From Comamonas koreensis (lineage in GTDB: Bacteria; Pseudomonadota; Gammaproteobacteria; Burkholderiales; Burkholderiaceae_C): 64,000 nucleotides of DNA. Every line of letters begins with the position of its first letter. The first letter of the stretch is position 1. Where the stretch lies: NCBI RefSeq assembly GCF_021026195.1, contig NZ_JAJNCT010000005.1:213231-277230 (forward strand). Reading direction: 5' to 3'. The notes beneath the pieces are model-generated. The model was not told the origin of the DNA, made no database searches, and was given only the letters and a program-made list of their open reading frames with translations. This document shows, one piece after another, positions 25,859-35,316 of the stretch. Made by a program: the position numbers and the translations under genes.

Positions 25859-27211
25859 ATGCAAGCCACCCCCAGCACCTCCCCCAGTTCCACCCCCCGC
25901 ATCACCGGCTACCGTGTGGTGCCGGTGGCCGGGCACGACAGCATGCTACTCAACCTGAGCGGTGCCCATGCGCCGTTCTTTACCCGCAACCTGCTGATCC
26001 TGACCGACAGCGAGGGGCACACCGGCGTGGGCGAGGTGCCCGGTGGCGAGAGCATTCGCAACACACTGGAAGATGCACGCGAGTTGATCCTGGGCCAGCC
26101 GGTAGGCCACTACAACGCCATGCTCAACGCCATGCGCAGCAACTTTGCCAACCGCGACAGCGCCGGCCGTGGCCTGCAGACCTTTGACCTGCGCACCACC
26201 ATCCATGCGGTGACCGCTGCCGAATCGGCCCTGCTGGACCTGCTGGGCCAGCACCTGGGCGTGCCAGTGGCGGCGTTGCTGGGCGACGGCGTGCAGCGCA
26301 CCTCGGTGCAGATGCTGGGCTATTTGTTTTACGTGGGTGACCGCAACCTGACCGATCTGCCCTACCAGAGCTTTCCCGACGAGGCCGACGACTGGAAGCG
26401 CCTGCGCCATGAAAAAGCCATGGACCCGCAGGCCATCGTGCGCCTGGCCGAAGCCGCCTATGCGCGCTATGGCTTTGAAGACTTCAAGCTCAAGGGCGGC
26501 GTGTTGCGTGGCGAGGACGAGGTCGAAGCGATCCGTGCGCTGCACGAGCGCTTTCCCAAGGCCCGCATCACCCTGGACCCGAATGGCGGCTGGTTGCTGA
26601 AAGACGCAGTACGCATCACCCGCGATCTGCACGGCATCCTCGCCTATGCCGAAGACCCCTGCGGTGCCGAAGAAGGCTTCTCCGGCCGCGAAGTGATGGC
26701 CGAGTTCCGCCGCGCGACCGGTCTGCCCACGGCGACCAACATGGTCGCCACCGACTGGCGCCAGATGGCGCATTCGCTGTCGCTGCAATCGGTCGATATT
26801 CCGCTGGCCGATCCGCACTTCTGGACTCTCTCGGGCTCCGTGCGCGTGGCCCAGCTCTGCCAGGCCTTTGGCCTGACCTGGGGCTCGCATTCGAACAACC
26901 ATTTCGATGTGTCGCTGGCCATGTTCACCCATGTGGGCGCCGCCGCTCCGGGCAAGGTGACCGCCATCGACACGCACTGGATCTGGCAGGACGGCCAGGG
27001 CCTCACCAAGCAGCCGCTGCAGATCAAGGGCGGCTACATCGCGCTGCCGCAAAAGGGCGGCCTGGGTATCGAGCTGGACATGGATGCGGTGGAACGCGCC
27101 CACCAGCTCTACCTGCAGCACGGCCTGGGCGCGCGTGATGATGCGATCGCCATGCAGTACCTGGTGCCCAACTGGCGCTTTGACAACAAGCGCCCTTGCA
27201 TGGTGCGCTAA
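25859..27211 (+). CDS. gudD: Glucarate dehydratase
   Basis: A 450-residue enolase-superfamily enzyme of normal GudD length from ATG 25859. Catalytic landmarks are the KxK base DFKLKGG, the metal-ligand segments [16 protein letters not shown] and TNMVATDW, and the His base in [13 protein letters not shown]. These fit the mandelate-racemase/glucarate-dehydratase layout. It dehydrates D-glucarate (or L-idarate) to 5-keto-4-deoxyglucarate in the cytoplasm. It is co-transcribed with a Bug receptor under the upstream LacI-type regulator. The later pathway enzymes (aldolase or dehydratase) may be the RraA-like aldolase downstream or lie elsewhere. Confidence 0.94.
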   Translation: MQATPSTSPSSTPRITGYRVVPVAGHDSMLLNLSGAHAPFFTRNLLILTDSEGHTGVGEVPGGESIRNTLEDARELILGQPVGHYNAMLNAMRSNFANRDSAGRGLQTFDLRTTIHAVTAAESALLDLLGQHLGVPVAALLGDGVQRTSVQMLGYLFYVGDRNLTDLPYQSFPDEADDWKRLRHEKAMDPQAIVRLAEAAYARYGFEDFKLKGGVLRGEDEVEAIRALHERFPKARITLDPNGGWLLKDAVRITRDLHGILAYAEDPCGAEEGFSGREVMAEFRRATGLPTATNMVATDWRQMAHSLSLQSVDIPLADPHFWTLSGSVRVAQLCQAFGLTWGSHSNNHFDVSLAMFTHVGAAAPGKVTAIDTHWIWQDGQGLTKQPLQIKGGYIALPQKGGLGIELDMDAVERAHQLYLQHGLGARDDAIAMQYLVPNWRFDNKRPCMVR

Positions 27212-27277
27212 GCCGCTGCGGCAATCCATCGTTCGGCAGCCAGCACGGGGAACGCGCCACGGACATCCGCGCTGGAC

Positions 27278-28126
27278 TCAGGGATGCCAGTGGCTGGCCC
27301 GGACCAGGGTTGGCGAAGGCATGGCGTTGCCCGCCAATTCATAGGAAATCTGGTTGGCGGCGGCAATGACCGTCTTGGACATTTCCTCCAGCTTGTGCTG
27401 CGGCAGGCGCGACGCAGGGCCCGACACACAGACGGAGCCCAGCAGCCGCCAGTGCTTGCCAAACACCGGCGCGGAAATGGTGGCCACGCCCTGCTCGCGC
27501 TCGCCAATCGACCAGTGGAAGCCGCGCCGGCGTATGGTCTCGTACAGGTCACCCGGCTCGCCGGAGAACGCCAGAATCACCCGTCCGGGCGAGCCCCGGT
27601 CCAGCGGCAGGCCTTCGCCCATGCGCGCATGGTGGCGCAAGGCCTGGGGGCCTTCTACCCGCACCAGGCAGGTGCGCACATTGCCTTCGCGCACATAAAA
27701 AGCGGCGCTCTCGCCACTCGCCATCGTCAGCGCGCGCAGCGCTGGCTCCAGCACGTTCTGCACATCAAAACCGGCCTGGTAACGCGCGCCCAACCAACCC
27801 GCCGCCGGGCCCAAGCGCCAGTCGCCATCGTCGCGCTGCACCAGGTAGCCCGACTGCGCCAAGGTGCGTGCAATGCGCAGCGCCGTGGTCTTGTGCAGGC
27901 CGCAGCGCCGGCTCAACTCGGCCAGCGGCAAATGCGATTCTCCCAACGCAAAAGCATCTATCAATTGCATGGCACGCAACACCGCAGTGACAGTGCTGGT
28001 GGACGAGGCACCCTCTTCTGGCAGTGCCTCGGCATGGGCCGATTCCAGCACCGGCGGCGGCGCAGCAACAGGCGCGGTTTTGGCCTTGGGCCGGGGGCTT
28101 TTGGGGCGCTGAGAAGGGTTGCTCAT
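27278..28126 (-). CDS. IclR-family transcriptional regulator
   Basis: Start at ATG 28126, giving 282 residues. A Pro/Ala/Lys-rich tail of about 45 residues precedes the winged helix (about 48-110: VTAVLRAMQLIDAF, LPLAELSRRCGLHKTTALRI). The IclR effector domain follows with ESAAFYVREGNVRTCLVRVE and the closing block ISAPVFGKHWRLLGSVCVSG. It is divergent from the Bug/RraA/dehydrogenase cluster, with a perfect inverted repeat between them. It probably controls that cluster in response to an organic acid (inference). Confidence 0.92.
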   Translation of the reverse strand: MSNPSQRPKSPRPKAKTAPVAAPPPVLESAHAEALPEEGASSTSTVTAVLRAMQLIDAFALGESHLPLAELSRRCGLHKTTALRIARTLAQSGYLVQRDDGDWRLGPAAGWLGARYQAGFDVQNVLEPALRALTMASGESAAFYVREGNVRTCLVRVEGPQALRHHARMGEGLPLDRGSPGRVILAFSGEPGDLYETIRRRGFHWSIGEREQGVATISAPVFGKHWRLLGSVCVSGPASRLPQHKLEEMSKTVIAAANQISYELAGNAMPSPTLVRASHWHP

Positions 28127-28136
28127 CGTGCAATGT

Positions 28137-28153
28137 GTTTCATTGTTTGAAAC
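28137..28153. promoter_or_regulatory. Putative IclR-regulator operator
   Basis: The perfect inverted repeat GTTTCA-N5-TGAAAC lies 11 bases upstream of the IclR start. A further half site ttgaaac follows at 28167-28173. The position allows control of both the regulator and the divergent cluster. Confidence 0.6.
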
Positions 28154-28266
28154 GGCATTGTATCCCTTGAAACTTTTTTTTAAAGTGGCGCACCGATTGG
28201 TCATCGAGGCTTTGAACAGGTCTTGAACCAAAAGGAATAAATCACAAAACGATACGGAGACAACGT

Positions 28267-29271
28267 ATGACGATCACGACACGAGCGATTTCGATCTCGG
28301 CGCGCCTGTGCAGCCTGGCGCTGGGCACGGCAGTACTGGCGGCAGCATCCACCGGTGCCTACGCCCAAAGCAACTACCCGGCCAAGCCCATCCGCCTGTT
28401 TGTGCCCTTTCCGCCCGGCGGCGGCACCGACATGATTGCCCGCGCCGTGGCGCAAAAAATCACCGAGAAAAACGGCTGGAACATCGTCGTCGACAACCGG
28501 CCCGGCGCCGGTGGCAACCTGGGCGTGGATGCCGCTGCCAAGGCCGCCCCCGATGGCTACACCCTGGTGATGGGCCAAACCAGCAACCTGGCCATCAACC
28601 CGGCGCTGTACAAAAAGCTGCCCTATGACCCGCTGAAGAACCTGGCCCCGGTCGCCCTCGTCTCTTCGTCGCCGATCCTGATGGTCAGCGGTGCCGGCAC
28701 CTCGCTGCACTCGATCGCCGAAGTGCTGAAGGCCGCCAAGGCCAAGCCCGATACCGTCACCGTCGGCTACTCGGGCAATGGCACCGTTGCCCACCTGGCC
28801 GTCACCCAGGTTGAGCAGGCCACGGGCGTCAAGCTGCGCCATGTCCCCTACAAGGGCATTGCCCAGGCCATCACCGACCTGTCGGGCGGGCAGATCGACC
28901 TCTTTGTCGGATCGATCCCGTCCCTCATCGGCCAGGTGCGCAATGACAAGCTCCAGCCGCTGATGGTCACGTCCAAGCAGCGCTCGGTCGAACTGCCTTC
29001 GACCCCGACGATGGCCGAATCCGGCAGCGCAGGCTTTGAGGCGATCACCTGGTTTGGCATCCTCGCGCCAGCAGGCACGCCCGACGCCGTGGTGCAAAAG
29101 CTGAACCAGGCCATCAATGCAGCGCTGGCCGAGCCGGACGTCAAGGAAAAGCTGCGCTCCGAGGGCGGCGACATCCTGGGCGGCAGCTCGGAAGACTTTG
29201 GCAAGCTGATGCGCGCCGAAGTGCCCCGCTGGGCCAAGATCGTCAAGGACTCGGGCGCCAGCCTGAACTAA
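28267..29271 (+). CDS. TctC/Bug periplasmic solute-binding receptor 2
   Basis: A 334-residue Bug receptor with a signal peptide (cleavage near GAYAQ) and the ligand loop YPAKPIRLFVPFPPGGGTDM. The family blocks DNRPGAGGNLG, AAPDGYTLVM and VPYKGIAQAITDLSGG are present. It is the first gene of the cluster that faces the IclR regulator and has a good ribosome site (ggagac). It should feed the catabolic enzymes encoded just downstream, although TctAB partners are absent here. Confidence 0.92.
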   Translation: MTITTRAISISARLCSLALGTAVLAAASTGAYAQSNYPAKPIRLFVPFPPGGGTDMIARAVAQKITEKNGWNIVVDNRPGAGGNLGVDAAAKAAPDGYTLVMGQTSNLAINPALYKKLPYDPLKNLAPVALVSSSPILMVSGAGTSLHSIAEVLKAAKAKPDTVTVGYSGNGTVAHLAVTQVEQATGVKLRHVPYKGIAQAITDLSGGQIDLFVGSIPSLIGQVRNDKLQPLMVTSKQRSVELPSTPTMAESGSAGFEAITWFGILAPAGTPDAVVQKLNQAINAALAEPDVKEKLRSEGGDILGGSSEDFGKLMRAEVPRWAKIVKDSGASLN

Positions 29272-29527
29272 GGCCTCCGCACAGCCGGCCCGCACCACCC
29301 GCCTTTCCACCCTATCCGCTGAGAGACCGCGCCATGCACTGCGCCAGCTTGGCTGTGCCCGTCCGCTTCCCGGCGGGCAGTACAGCGCCCAGCCCCCAAC
29401 CGCCGGGCGCGCTGCAAAACGCAGGCTCCGCCAACAGAGTGCAGGCCATCCACCACGCAAAGACCCGCGCGGCGCCCAGCGCCAGCCCTAGCCCTTTTTT
29501 CTCCATCCCTCCCAACAGACCTACACC

Positions 29528-30214
29528 ATGAGCCAACTTCCCGACATCATCCGTGACATCGAGCGCGTCAGCGCTGACGTCGTTGCCAAGGCCAGCAGCT
29601 TCCAGGCCGCCATTCTGGCCGACGTGGCCGGCCGCCGAGGCACCATGCATGCGCGGGTCGCACCGGTGCAGCAAAACATGCAGGTCGCCGGCCCGGCGTT
29701 CACGGTCGAAGTGCGCCCCGGCGACAACCTGATGATCCACGCCGCCATTGCGCTGGCCCAACCCGGCGATGTGCTGGTGATCGATGGCAAGGGCGACCAG
29801 ACGGCCGCGCTGATGGGCACCTTGATGCTCAGCGCCTGCAAGAAGCGGGGCCTGGCCGGCGTCATCGTCGATGGCGCCATCCGCGACAAGCTCGAAATCC
29901 TGGCGCTGGACTTTCCGGTATTCAGCGCCGGCTTCAACCCCGCCGGCCCCACCAAGTTTGTGCCCGGCCGCATCAACCACCCGGTCTCGGCCGGCGGCAC
30001 CACGGTCAACCCCGGTGACCTGGTCGTGGGCGACGCCGATGGCGTGGTCGTGATCGAGCGCGCCAAGGCGCCTGCGATGCTGGCGCTGGCCGATAAGAAG
30101 GTCGCCGATGAAGCCGCCCGCATCGACGCGATTGCCCGTGGCGACACGGCATCGGCATGGCTGCCCGCTGCACTGCGTGCGGCCGGCGTGCTCAAGGAAG
30201 GAGAATCGCTGTGA
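29528..30214 (+). CDS. RraA-like 4-hydroxy-2-oxoacid aldolase
   Basis: A 228-residue member of the RraA/HMG-aldolase fold. The segment VLVIDGKGDQT and the active-site motif VDGAIRDKLEI (Arg-Asp pair and metal-ligand Asp) are intact, which fits metal-dependent class II 4-hydroxy-4-methyl-2-oxoglutarate/oxaloacetate aldolase-type enzymes. It probably cleaves a hydroxy-keto-acid to pyruvate or oxaloacetate. Its stop codon overlaps the GTG start of the following dehydrogenase (GTGA), so the two are translationally coupled. The preceding 256 bases contain no recognised gene. Confidence 0.85.
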   Translation: MSQLPDIIRDIERVSADVVAKASSFQAAILADVAGRRGTMHARVAPVQQNMQVAGPAFTVEVRPGDNLMIHAAIALAQPGDVLVIDGKGDQTAALMGTLMLSACKKRGLAGVIVDGAIRDKLEILALDFPVFSAGFNPAGPTKFVPGRINHPVSAGGTTVNPGDLVVGDADGVVVIERAKAPAMLALADKKVADEAARIDAIARGDTASAWLPAALRAAGVLKEGESL

Positions 30215-31140
30215 ACCCCCGCATCATCGTGACTGGCGCCGATCTGGCGCAGCAAGCGCTGGACCTGCTCGGCGGCTATGAAGTCATCTACGCCGGCAAA
30301 ACACCGACGGAAGACGACCTGGTGGCGCTGGCCCAGCAGCATGACCCAGTCGCCATCATCGTGCGCTACGGCAAGGTGGGTGCGGCGGTGATGGATGCGG
30401 CGCCGTCGCTCAAAGTCATCTCCAAGCACGGCAGCGGTACCGACACCATCGACAAAGTCGCGGCCAAGGCGCGCGGCATTGAGGTAGTAGCCGCCGTGGG
30501 CGCCAACGCCGCCGCCGTGGCCGAGCAGGCCTTGGCGCTGCTGCTGGCCTGCGCCAAGTCGGTCGTGGCACTGGATGCCCGCATGCATGCCGGCCACTGG
30601 GACAAGGCCACGCACAAGAGCCTGGAGTTGGGGGGCCGCACCGTGGGCCTCGTGGGCCTGGGTGCCATCGGCCTGCGCTTTGCCAAGATGGCCGATGCGC
30701 TGGGCATGCGCGTGATTGGCTTTGACCCCTTTGCCAAGAACCTGCCGGCCTATGTGCAGAGCGTGGACCTGGACACGATCTGGCGCGAGGCCGACGCGAT
30801 CTCGCTGCACTGCCCGCTGACCGACGAGAACCGGGGCATGCTCAACGCCTCCACCTTGGCGCAGTGCAAGCGCGGCGTCATCGTCGTCAACACCGCGCGT
30901 GGTGGCCTGATCGACGAGGCCGCCTTGCTGGATGCCGTGCGCGCCGGCCAGGTAATGGCTGCGGGCCTGGACAGCTTTGCGGTCGAGCCGATGACCGCCG
31001 GCCACCCCTTCCAGGGCGAGCCGCGCTTTGTGCTCAGCCCCCACATCGGCGGCGTGACCAGCGATGCCTACGTGAACATGGGCGTGAGCGCCGCCCGGAA
31101 CCTGCTGGCCGTACTGGCCAAGGCGCCAGCCACGGCCTGA
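30211..31140 (+). CDS. D-2-hydroxyacid dehydrogenase (NAD-dependent)
   Basis: Starts at GTG 30211, overlapping the stop of the RraA-like gene, giving 309 residues. The Rossmann motif GLVGLGAIGLRFAK (about 145-158) and catalytic Arg in NTARGGLIDE are visible. The Glu lies near SFAVEP, and His in SPHIGGVTSD marks the D-2-hydroxyacid dehydrogenase family, close to the phosphoglycerate-dehydrogenase branch. There is no C-terminal ACT domain, so it is not a full SerA. It likely oxidises or reduces a D-hydroxyacid in the same pathway as the aldolase. Confidence 0.9.
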   Translation: MNPRIIVTGADLAQQALDLLGGYEVIYAGKTPTEDDLVALAQQHDPVAIIVRYGKVGAAVMDAAPSLKVISKHGSGTDTIDKVAAKARGIEVVAAVGANAAAVAEQALALLLACAKSVVALDARMHAGHWDKATHKSLELGGRTVGLVGLGAIGLRFAKMADALGMRVIGFDPFAKNLPAYVQSVDLDTIWREADAISLHCPLTDENRGMLNASTLAQCKRGVIVVNTARGGLIDEAALLDAVRAGQVMAAGLDSFAVEPMTAGHPFQGEPRFVLSPHIGGVTSDAYVNMGVSAARNLLAVLAKAPATA

Positions 31141-31282
31141 AGCACTGGCTGGATCAAGGGCAAGCCAGCGTTGCTTGCCCGTGCAGCACAACGGGCCGGG
31201 CATGCACCCGGCCCCAGCAAACACCAAGAGGCCGCAAGCATGCGGCCCGCTACAGACCCCCTGAGCAAGACAGGAGACAAAG

Positions 31283-32287
31283 ATGAAGCAGGTTTTTAAG
31301 CGCCGCTGGCCGATGGCGCTAGCGGCCAAGACGCTGGCGGCCATCGCCTTCCTAGCCGGCAGCGCGACGCTGCCCGCCCAGGCGCAGAGCCAATGGCCCG
31401 ACAAGCCCATCAAGCTCGTCGTGCCCTACCCGCCCGGCGGCAATGCCGACAACACCGCGCGCCTGCTGGCCACCCAGCTGGGCAACCGGCTGGGCCAGCA
31501 AGTCATCGTAGACAACCGCCCCGGCGGCAGCGGCACCATTGGTGCGGCGGCGGTGGCCAAGGCTGCGCCCGATGGCTATACGCTACTGCTCGATGCAACG
31601 GCCTTCACCGTCAACCCCAGCCTGTTCGCCAAACTGCCCTACCAGCCGGCCAAGGATTTCGCGCCGATCTCGCTGATCAACCAGGTGTCCTTGCTGCTGG
31701 TGGTGCCGGCCCACTCGGCTCTGCATTCGGTGGCCGACCTGAGCCGCGCTGCGCAGGCCGCACCGGGCAAGCTCAGCTATGCCTCGGCTGGCAACGGCGG
31801 CGCGCAGCATCTGGCCGCCGAGCTGTACAAGCAAGGCGCCAAGCTGGAGATGACGCATATCCCCTATCGCGGTGGCGCACCGGCGCTGACTGACCTGATC
31901 GGCGGCCAGGTGGATGTGATGTTCAGCGCCACCACGGCCAGCGGCCCCTTTGTCAAAGGCGGCAAACTGCGCGCGCTGGCGATCACTTCCGCCCAGCGCA
32001 GCGAAGGCTGGGAGCAGCTGCCGACAATGGCCGAATCCGGCCTGGCCGGTTTTGAGGTGAACGAGTGGAACGGCCTGTTCGCCCCTGCTGGCACGCCCCA
32101 ACCGGTGCTGCAGCGCCTGGAGGCCGAAACCCGTGCCATCGTGGCCAGCCCCGAGATGCAGAAACGCTTTGCCGAACTGGGTGTACAAGGCGTAGGCTCC
32201 AGCGCGCAGGCATTCACGAGCTTTGTGCAGGCCGAGACCGCCAAATGGGCCGGTGTGATCCGCGCCAGCGGCATTCGCATGGATTGA
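31283..32287 (+). CDS. TctC/Bug periplasmic solute-binding receptor 3
   Basis: A 334-residue Bug receptor. The signal peptide ends at LPAQAQ. The ligand loop WPDKPIKLVVPYPPGGNADN and blocks DNRPGGSGTIGAAAVAKAAP and IPYRGGAPALTDLIGG are typical. The ATG has a strong ribosome site (aggagac). It is the first of three consecutive, only moderately similar Bug genes, so they are diverged and not a recent tandem duplication. Confidence 0.92.
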   Translation: MKQVFKRRWPMALAAKTLAAIAFLAGSATLPAQAQSQWPDKPIKLVVPYPPGGNADNTARLLATQLGNRLGQQVIVDNRPGGSGTIGAAAVAKAAPDGYTLLLDATAFTVNPSLFAKLPYQPAKDFAPISLINQVSLLLVVPAHSALHSVADLSRAAQAAPGKLSYASAGNGGAQHLAAELYKQGAKLEMTHIPYRGGAPALTDLIGGQVDVMFSATTASGPFVKGGKLRALAITSAQRSEGWEQLPTMAESGLAGFEVNEWNGLFAPAGTPQPVLQRLEAETRAIVASPEMQKRFAELGVQGVGSSAQAFTSFVQAETAKWAGVIRASGIRMD

Positions 32288-32302
32288 GAAAGAGACAAGC
32301 AC

Positions 32303-33295
32303 ATGTTCAAGAAGAAAAATCTGCCCGCACTGGCGCTGCCTACGCTGGTGGTAGCGGCAGCGCTGGCGGCCAGCGCCAGCTTTGCGCAAACCCCTGCCTA
32401 CCCGGCCAAGCCGGTGCGGCTGGTGGTGGGTTTTGCGGCCGGCGGACCCACCGATGTGGTGGCCCGCGCCTTTGCCGACTACGCAGGCCGCAACTTGGGC
32501 CAGCCTTTTGTGGTGGACAACAAGCCTGGCGCCAACACCATCCTGGCCGCGCAAGCGGTGGCCAGTGCGCCGGCCGATGGCTATACCCTGCTGTTTGCTG
32601 CTACCAACCACACGATGATTCCGGGCCTCTACAGCGGCCGGGTCAAGTTTGATGCGGTCAAGTCGTTCCAGCCGCTGTGCACCGTCAGCACCAGCCCGAC
32701 GGTGCTGGTGGTGCCGCCGGGCTTGCCAGTCAAGAGCCTCGCCGATTACATGGCCCGGGCCCGCAAGGAGCCCGGCCGCACGACGGCCGGTACCGCCGGC
32801 ATGGGCAGCTCCGGCCACTTTGCGACCGAGATGTTTGCCCGCGCCAATGGCCTGCAGCTGAACCATGTGCCCTACAAGGGCGCCGCCCCAGTGGTGACCG
32901 ATCTGATGGGCGGGCAGCTCGACAGCTCGTTTGCGACCCTGGGCTCGGTGCTGCCGCAGATCAAGAGTGGCAAGCTGACCGCGCTGGCTGTGGCATCGCC
33001 CAAGCGGTCTTCGCTGCTGCCCGATGTGCCCACCTTTGCCGAGGCCGGTGGCGGCAAGTACGCAGCCGATGTCTGGTACGGCGTCATGGCGCCTGCCGGC
33101 CTGCCAGCCGCGGTAGCGCAGCAGCTGGAAAAAGCCGCCCGCGACTTTGCCGGCAACGCCGCCACCGTAGAAAAGCTGCACAGCCTGGGCCTGGATGCCG
33201 ACTCGACCTGCGGCCAGGCCTTTGGCAGCCAGGTGGCGCGCGAAGTGACGACCTATACCCAGATTGCCCGCGACCTGGACCTCAAAGCCGATTGA
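32303..33295 (+). CDS. TctC/Bug periplasmic solute-binding receptor 4
   Basis: A 330-residue Bug receptor starting 16 bases after the previous stop. The signal peptide ends at SASFAQ, and the ligand loop is YPAKPVRLVVGFAAGGPTDV. The family blocks [31 protein letters not shown] and SLLPDVPTFAEAG are present. The VGFAAGG loop differs from the VPFPPGG type of its neighbours, which suggests a different ligand (inference). Confidence 0.92.
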   Translation: MFKKKNLPALALPTLVVAAALAASASFAQTPAYPAKPVRLVVGFAAGGPTDVVARAFADYAGRNLGQPFVVDNKPGANTILAAQAVASAPADGYTLLFAATNHTMIPGLYSGRVKFDAVKSFQPLCTVSTSPTVLVVPPGLPVKSLADYMARARKEPGRTTAGTAGMGSSGHFATEMFARANGLQLNHVPYKGAAPVVTDLMGGQLDSSFATLGSVLPQIKSGKLTALAVASPKRSSLLPDVPTFAEAGGGKYAADVWYGVMAPAGLPAAVAQQLEKAARDFAGNAATVEKLHSLGLDADSTCGQAFGSQVAREVTTYTQIARDLDLKAD

Positions 33296-33342
33296 CCCAG
33301 ACCTCGCACCCCAGACATACCTAGACCCCTTCAGGAGACAAC

Positions 33343-34299
33343 ATGCCACGCTTTATCCAACCCCTGATCGCCGCTTGCGCACTGGCCGCCACGATGGCGC
33401 ATGCCGCCTTCCCCGAGCGCCCCATCACCATCGTGGTGCCGTACGCCCCGGGCGGCGCGGCCGATGCGGTGGCCCGTGTGCTGGCCACCCGCATGGGCAG
33501 CAAGCTGGGCACCAGCGTGATCGTGGAGAACAAGGCCGGCGCCAGCGGCACCATTGGCGCGAGCTTTGTGGCCAAGGCCAAGGCCGATGGCTACACCATG
33601 CTGTACGACGCGACGCCCTACTCGATCAACCCGCATCTGTTCGCCAAGATGCCCTATGCCGCCAATGCGCTGCAACCGCTGTCGCTGGTGCTGCTGGCAC
33701 CCAATGCGCTGGTTGTGAAGGCAGAGTCGCCGCTGAAGAACGTCAACGACCTGATCGCCAAGGCCAAGGCCGAACCGGGCAAGATCAACTTTGCCTCGGG
33801 CGGCAGCGGCACGGTGCAGCGCCTGGCGGCCGAGCTGTTCCGCCAGAAGCTGGGCCTGGACATGGTGCATGTGCCCTACAAGAGCGGTGGCCCGGCGATT
33901 GCCGATGTGATGGGCGGGCAGGTGGACTTCATGTTTGCCACCGTGGCCGCGTCCTACCCACTGGTGAGCGGTGGCAAGCTGCGTGCGCTGGCCGTCTCTT
34001 CGCCCCAGCGCTCGGCCCGCCTGCCCGATGTGCCCACGGTGGCAGAGACGGTCATCCCCGGCTACGAAGCCTATGAGTGGAATGGCGTGCTGTTGCCCGC
34101 TGGTACGCCAGACGCTATCTCCCAGCAACTGCACCAGGCGATTGCCGAGGTGCTGCAGGAGCCAGAAGTGCAGCAACGCCTGTCGGACCTGGGCGCGCAG
34201 CCCGTGGGCTCGACACCGGCAGAGTTCAGCGCCTTTCTGAAAAAGGAAGATGCCAAATGGGGCGAGGTGGTGAAAAAAGGCAATATCAAACTCGACTGA
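33343..34299 (+). CDS. TctC/Bug periplasmic solute-binding receptor 5
   Basis: A 318-residue Bug receptor with a short signal peptide (MPRFIQPLIAACALAATMAHA). The ligand loop is FPERPITIVVPYAPGGAADA, and the family blocks ENKAGASGTIGASFVAKAKA and VPYKSGGPAIADVMGG follow. The ribosome site is aggag. It completes the three-receptor run before the amidohydrolase gene. Confidence 0.92.
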   Translation: MPRFIQPLIAACALAATMAHAAFPERPITIVVPYAPGGAADAVARVLATRMGSKLGTSVIVENKAGASGTIGASFVAKAKADGYTMLYDATPYSINPHLFAKMPYAANALQPLSLVLLAPNALVVKAESPLKNVNDLIAKAKAEPGKINFASGGSGTVQRLAAELFRQKLGLDMVHVPYKSGGPAIADVMGGQVDFMFATVAASYPLVSGGKLRALAVSSPQRSARLPDVPTVAETVIPGYEAYEWNGVLLPAGTPDAISQQLHQAIAEVLQEPEVQQRLSDLGAQPVGSTPAEFSAFLKKEDAKWGEVVKKGNIKLD

Positions 34300-34359
34300 G
34301 CTCCATCCCACTGGCCGCTGCTGCAGCGGCCAGCCCCTTCATGAAACGCCTGCACCGCG

Positions 34360-35259
34360 ATGACCTTGCCTGATCTCTCCACCCCCGTGCCGCATTCGGT
34401 CGGCCTGAACCGACCCGCGCGCGCCCTGCCTGCGCTGGCCTGCGACAGCCATATGCACATCTTCGACACGCGCTTTGCGCCGTCGGCACACTGGCCGCGC
34501 ACACCACCCCATGCGCCGGTAGCAGCATACCGGCAGCTGCAGCAGCGCCTGGGCACCTCGCGCACGGTGGTGGTTACGCCGTCCACCTATGGCAGCGACA
34601 ATGCCTGCACCCTGGATGCACTCGACCAATTGGGCGACAGCGCGCGCGGCGTGGCGGTGGTGGATGCTGATGTGGGCGATGCCGAGCTGGCCCGTCTGGC
34701 TGCGCGGCGCGTTTGCGGCTTGCGGGTGAACTTTGTCTCGCCCCAATCCTGGGGCACCACAACGGCCGAGATGCTGCAGACCCTGGCGCAAAAGCTGGCG
34801 CGCCACCCGGACTGTGGCGGCTGGCATATCCAGGTGTTTGCCGAGCCGGCACAGATCATTGAATTGCAGCCGGTGCTGCAGCAGCTGCCAGTCCCTTTGG
34901 TGATCGACCATCTGGGCCGCATTGACCCGGCCGAAGGCCCATCGGCCGAGGCCTATGGCGTGCTGCGCCGTCTGCTGGATAGCGGCCGTTGCTGGGTCAA
35001 GCTCTCTGGCGCCTATATGCGCTCCCAGGTGCATGGCCCCAGCTATGCCGATACCGTGCCGCTGGGCCGCGCCCTCGTGCAGGCCGCCCCTGAGCGCCTG
35101 GTGTGGGGCTCTGACTGGCCGCACACCACCGAGCGGCCAGGCACCGTCAACGACACGGACCTGGTCAACCTGCTGCAGGCCTGGTCGGTATCGGATGCGA
35201 TGATGGACTGCATTCTGGTCGACAACCCCGCCCAGCTTTACGGCTTTCAGTCTTGCTGA
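34360..35259 (+). CDS. Amidohydrolase-2 family hydrolase (pyrone/lactone hydrolase-like)
   Basis: A 299-residue TIM-barrel amidohydrolase. Metal or catalytic residues appear in ACDSHMHIFD (HxH near 31-33), VIDHLGRID and VWGSDWPHT (Asp). This arrangement resembles 2-pyrone-4,6-dicarboxylate hydrolase LigI and sugar-lactone hydrolases of the same group. It should hydrolyse a lactone or cyclic acid in the pathway served by this cluster. It lies 57 bases before an SMP-30 lactonase, so two different lactone hydrolases may act on one pathway. Confidence 0.85.
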   Translation: MTLPDLSTPVPHSVGLNRPARALPALACDSHMHIFDTRFAPSAHWPRTPPHAPVAAYRQLQQRLGTSRTVVVTPSTYGSDNACTLDALDQLGDSARGVAVVDADVGDAELARLAARRVCGLRVNFVSPQSWGTTTAEMLQTLAQKLARHPDCGGWHIQVFAEPAQIIELQPVLQQLPVPLVIDHLGRIDPAEGPSAEAYGVLRRLLDSGRCWVKLSGAYMRSQVHGPSYADTVPLGRALVQAAPERLVWGSDWPHTTERPGTVNDTDLVNLLQAWSVSDAMMDCILVDNPAQLYGFQSC

Positions 35260-35316
35260 ACCCTGGCAAGATCCTGCACACACCCCTCCCGTTTTTGATG
35301 CCAAGAAGGCCGCCCC

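Noticed and set aside
29521..33349. Two long minus-strand frames (29521-31413 and 31583-33349)
   Set aside because: They lie opposite the RraA, dehydrogenase and Bug genes, which have clear motifs. The antisense products show none.
31283..34299. Recent tandem triplication of Bug genes
   Set aside because: The three proteins differ widely in sequence, loops and length, so they are old paralogues and not a recent duplication.
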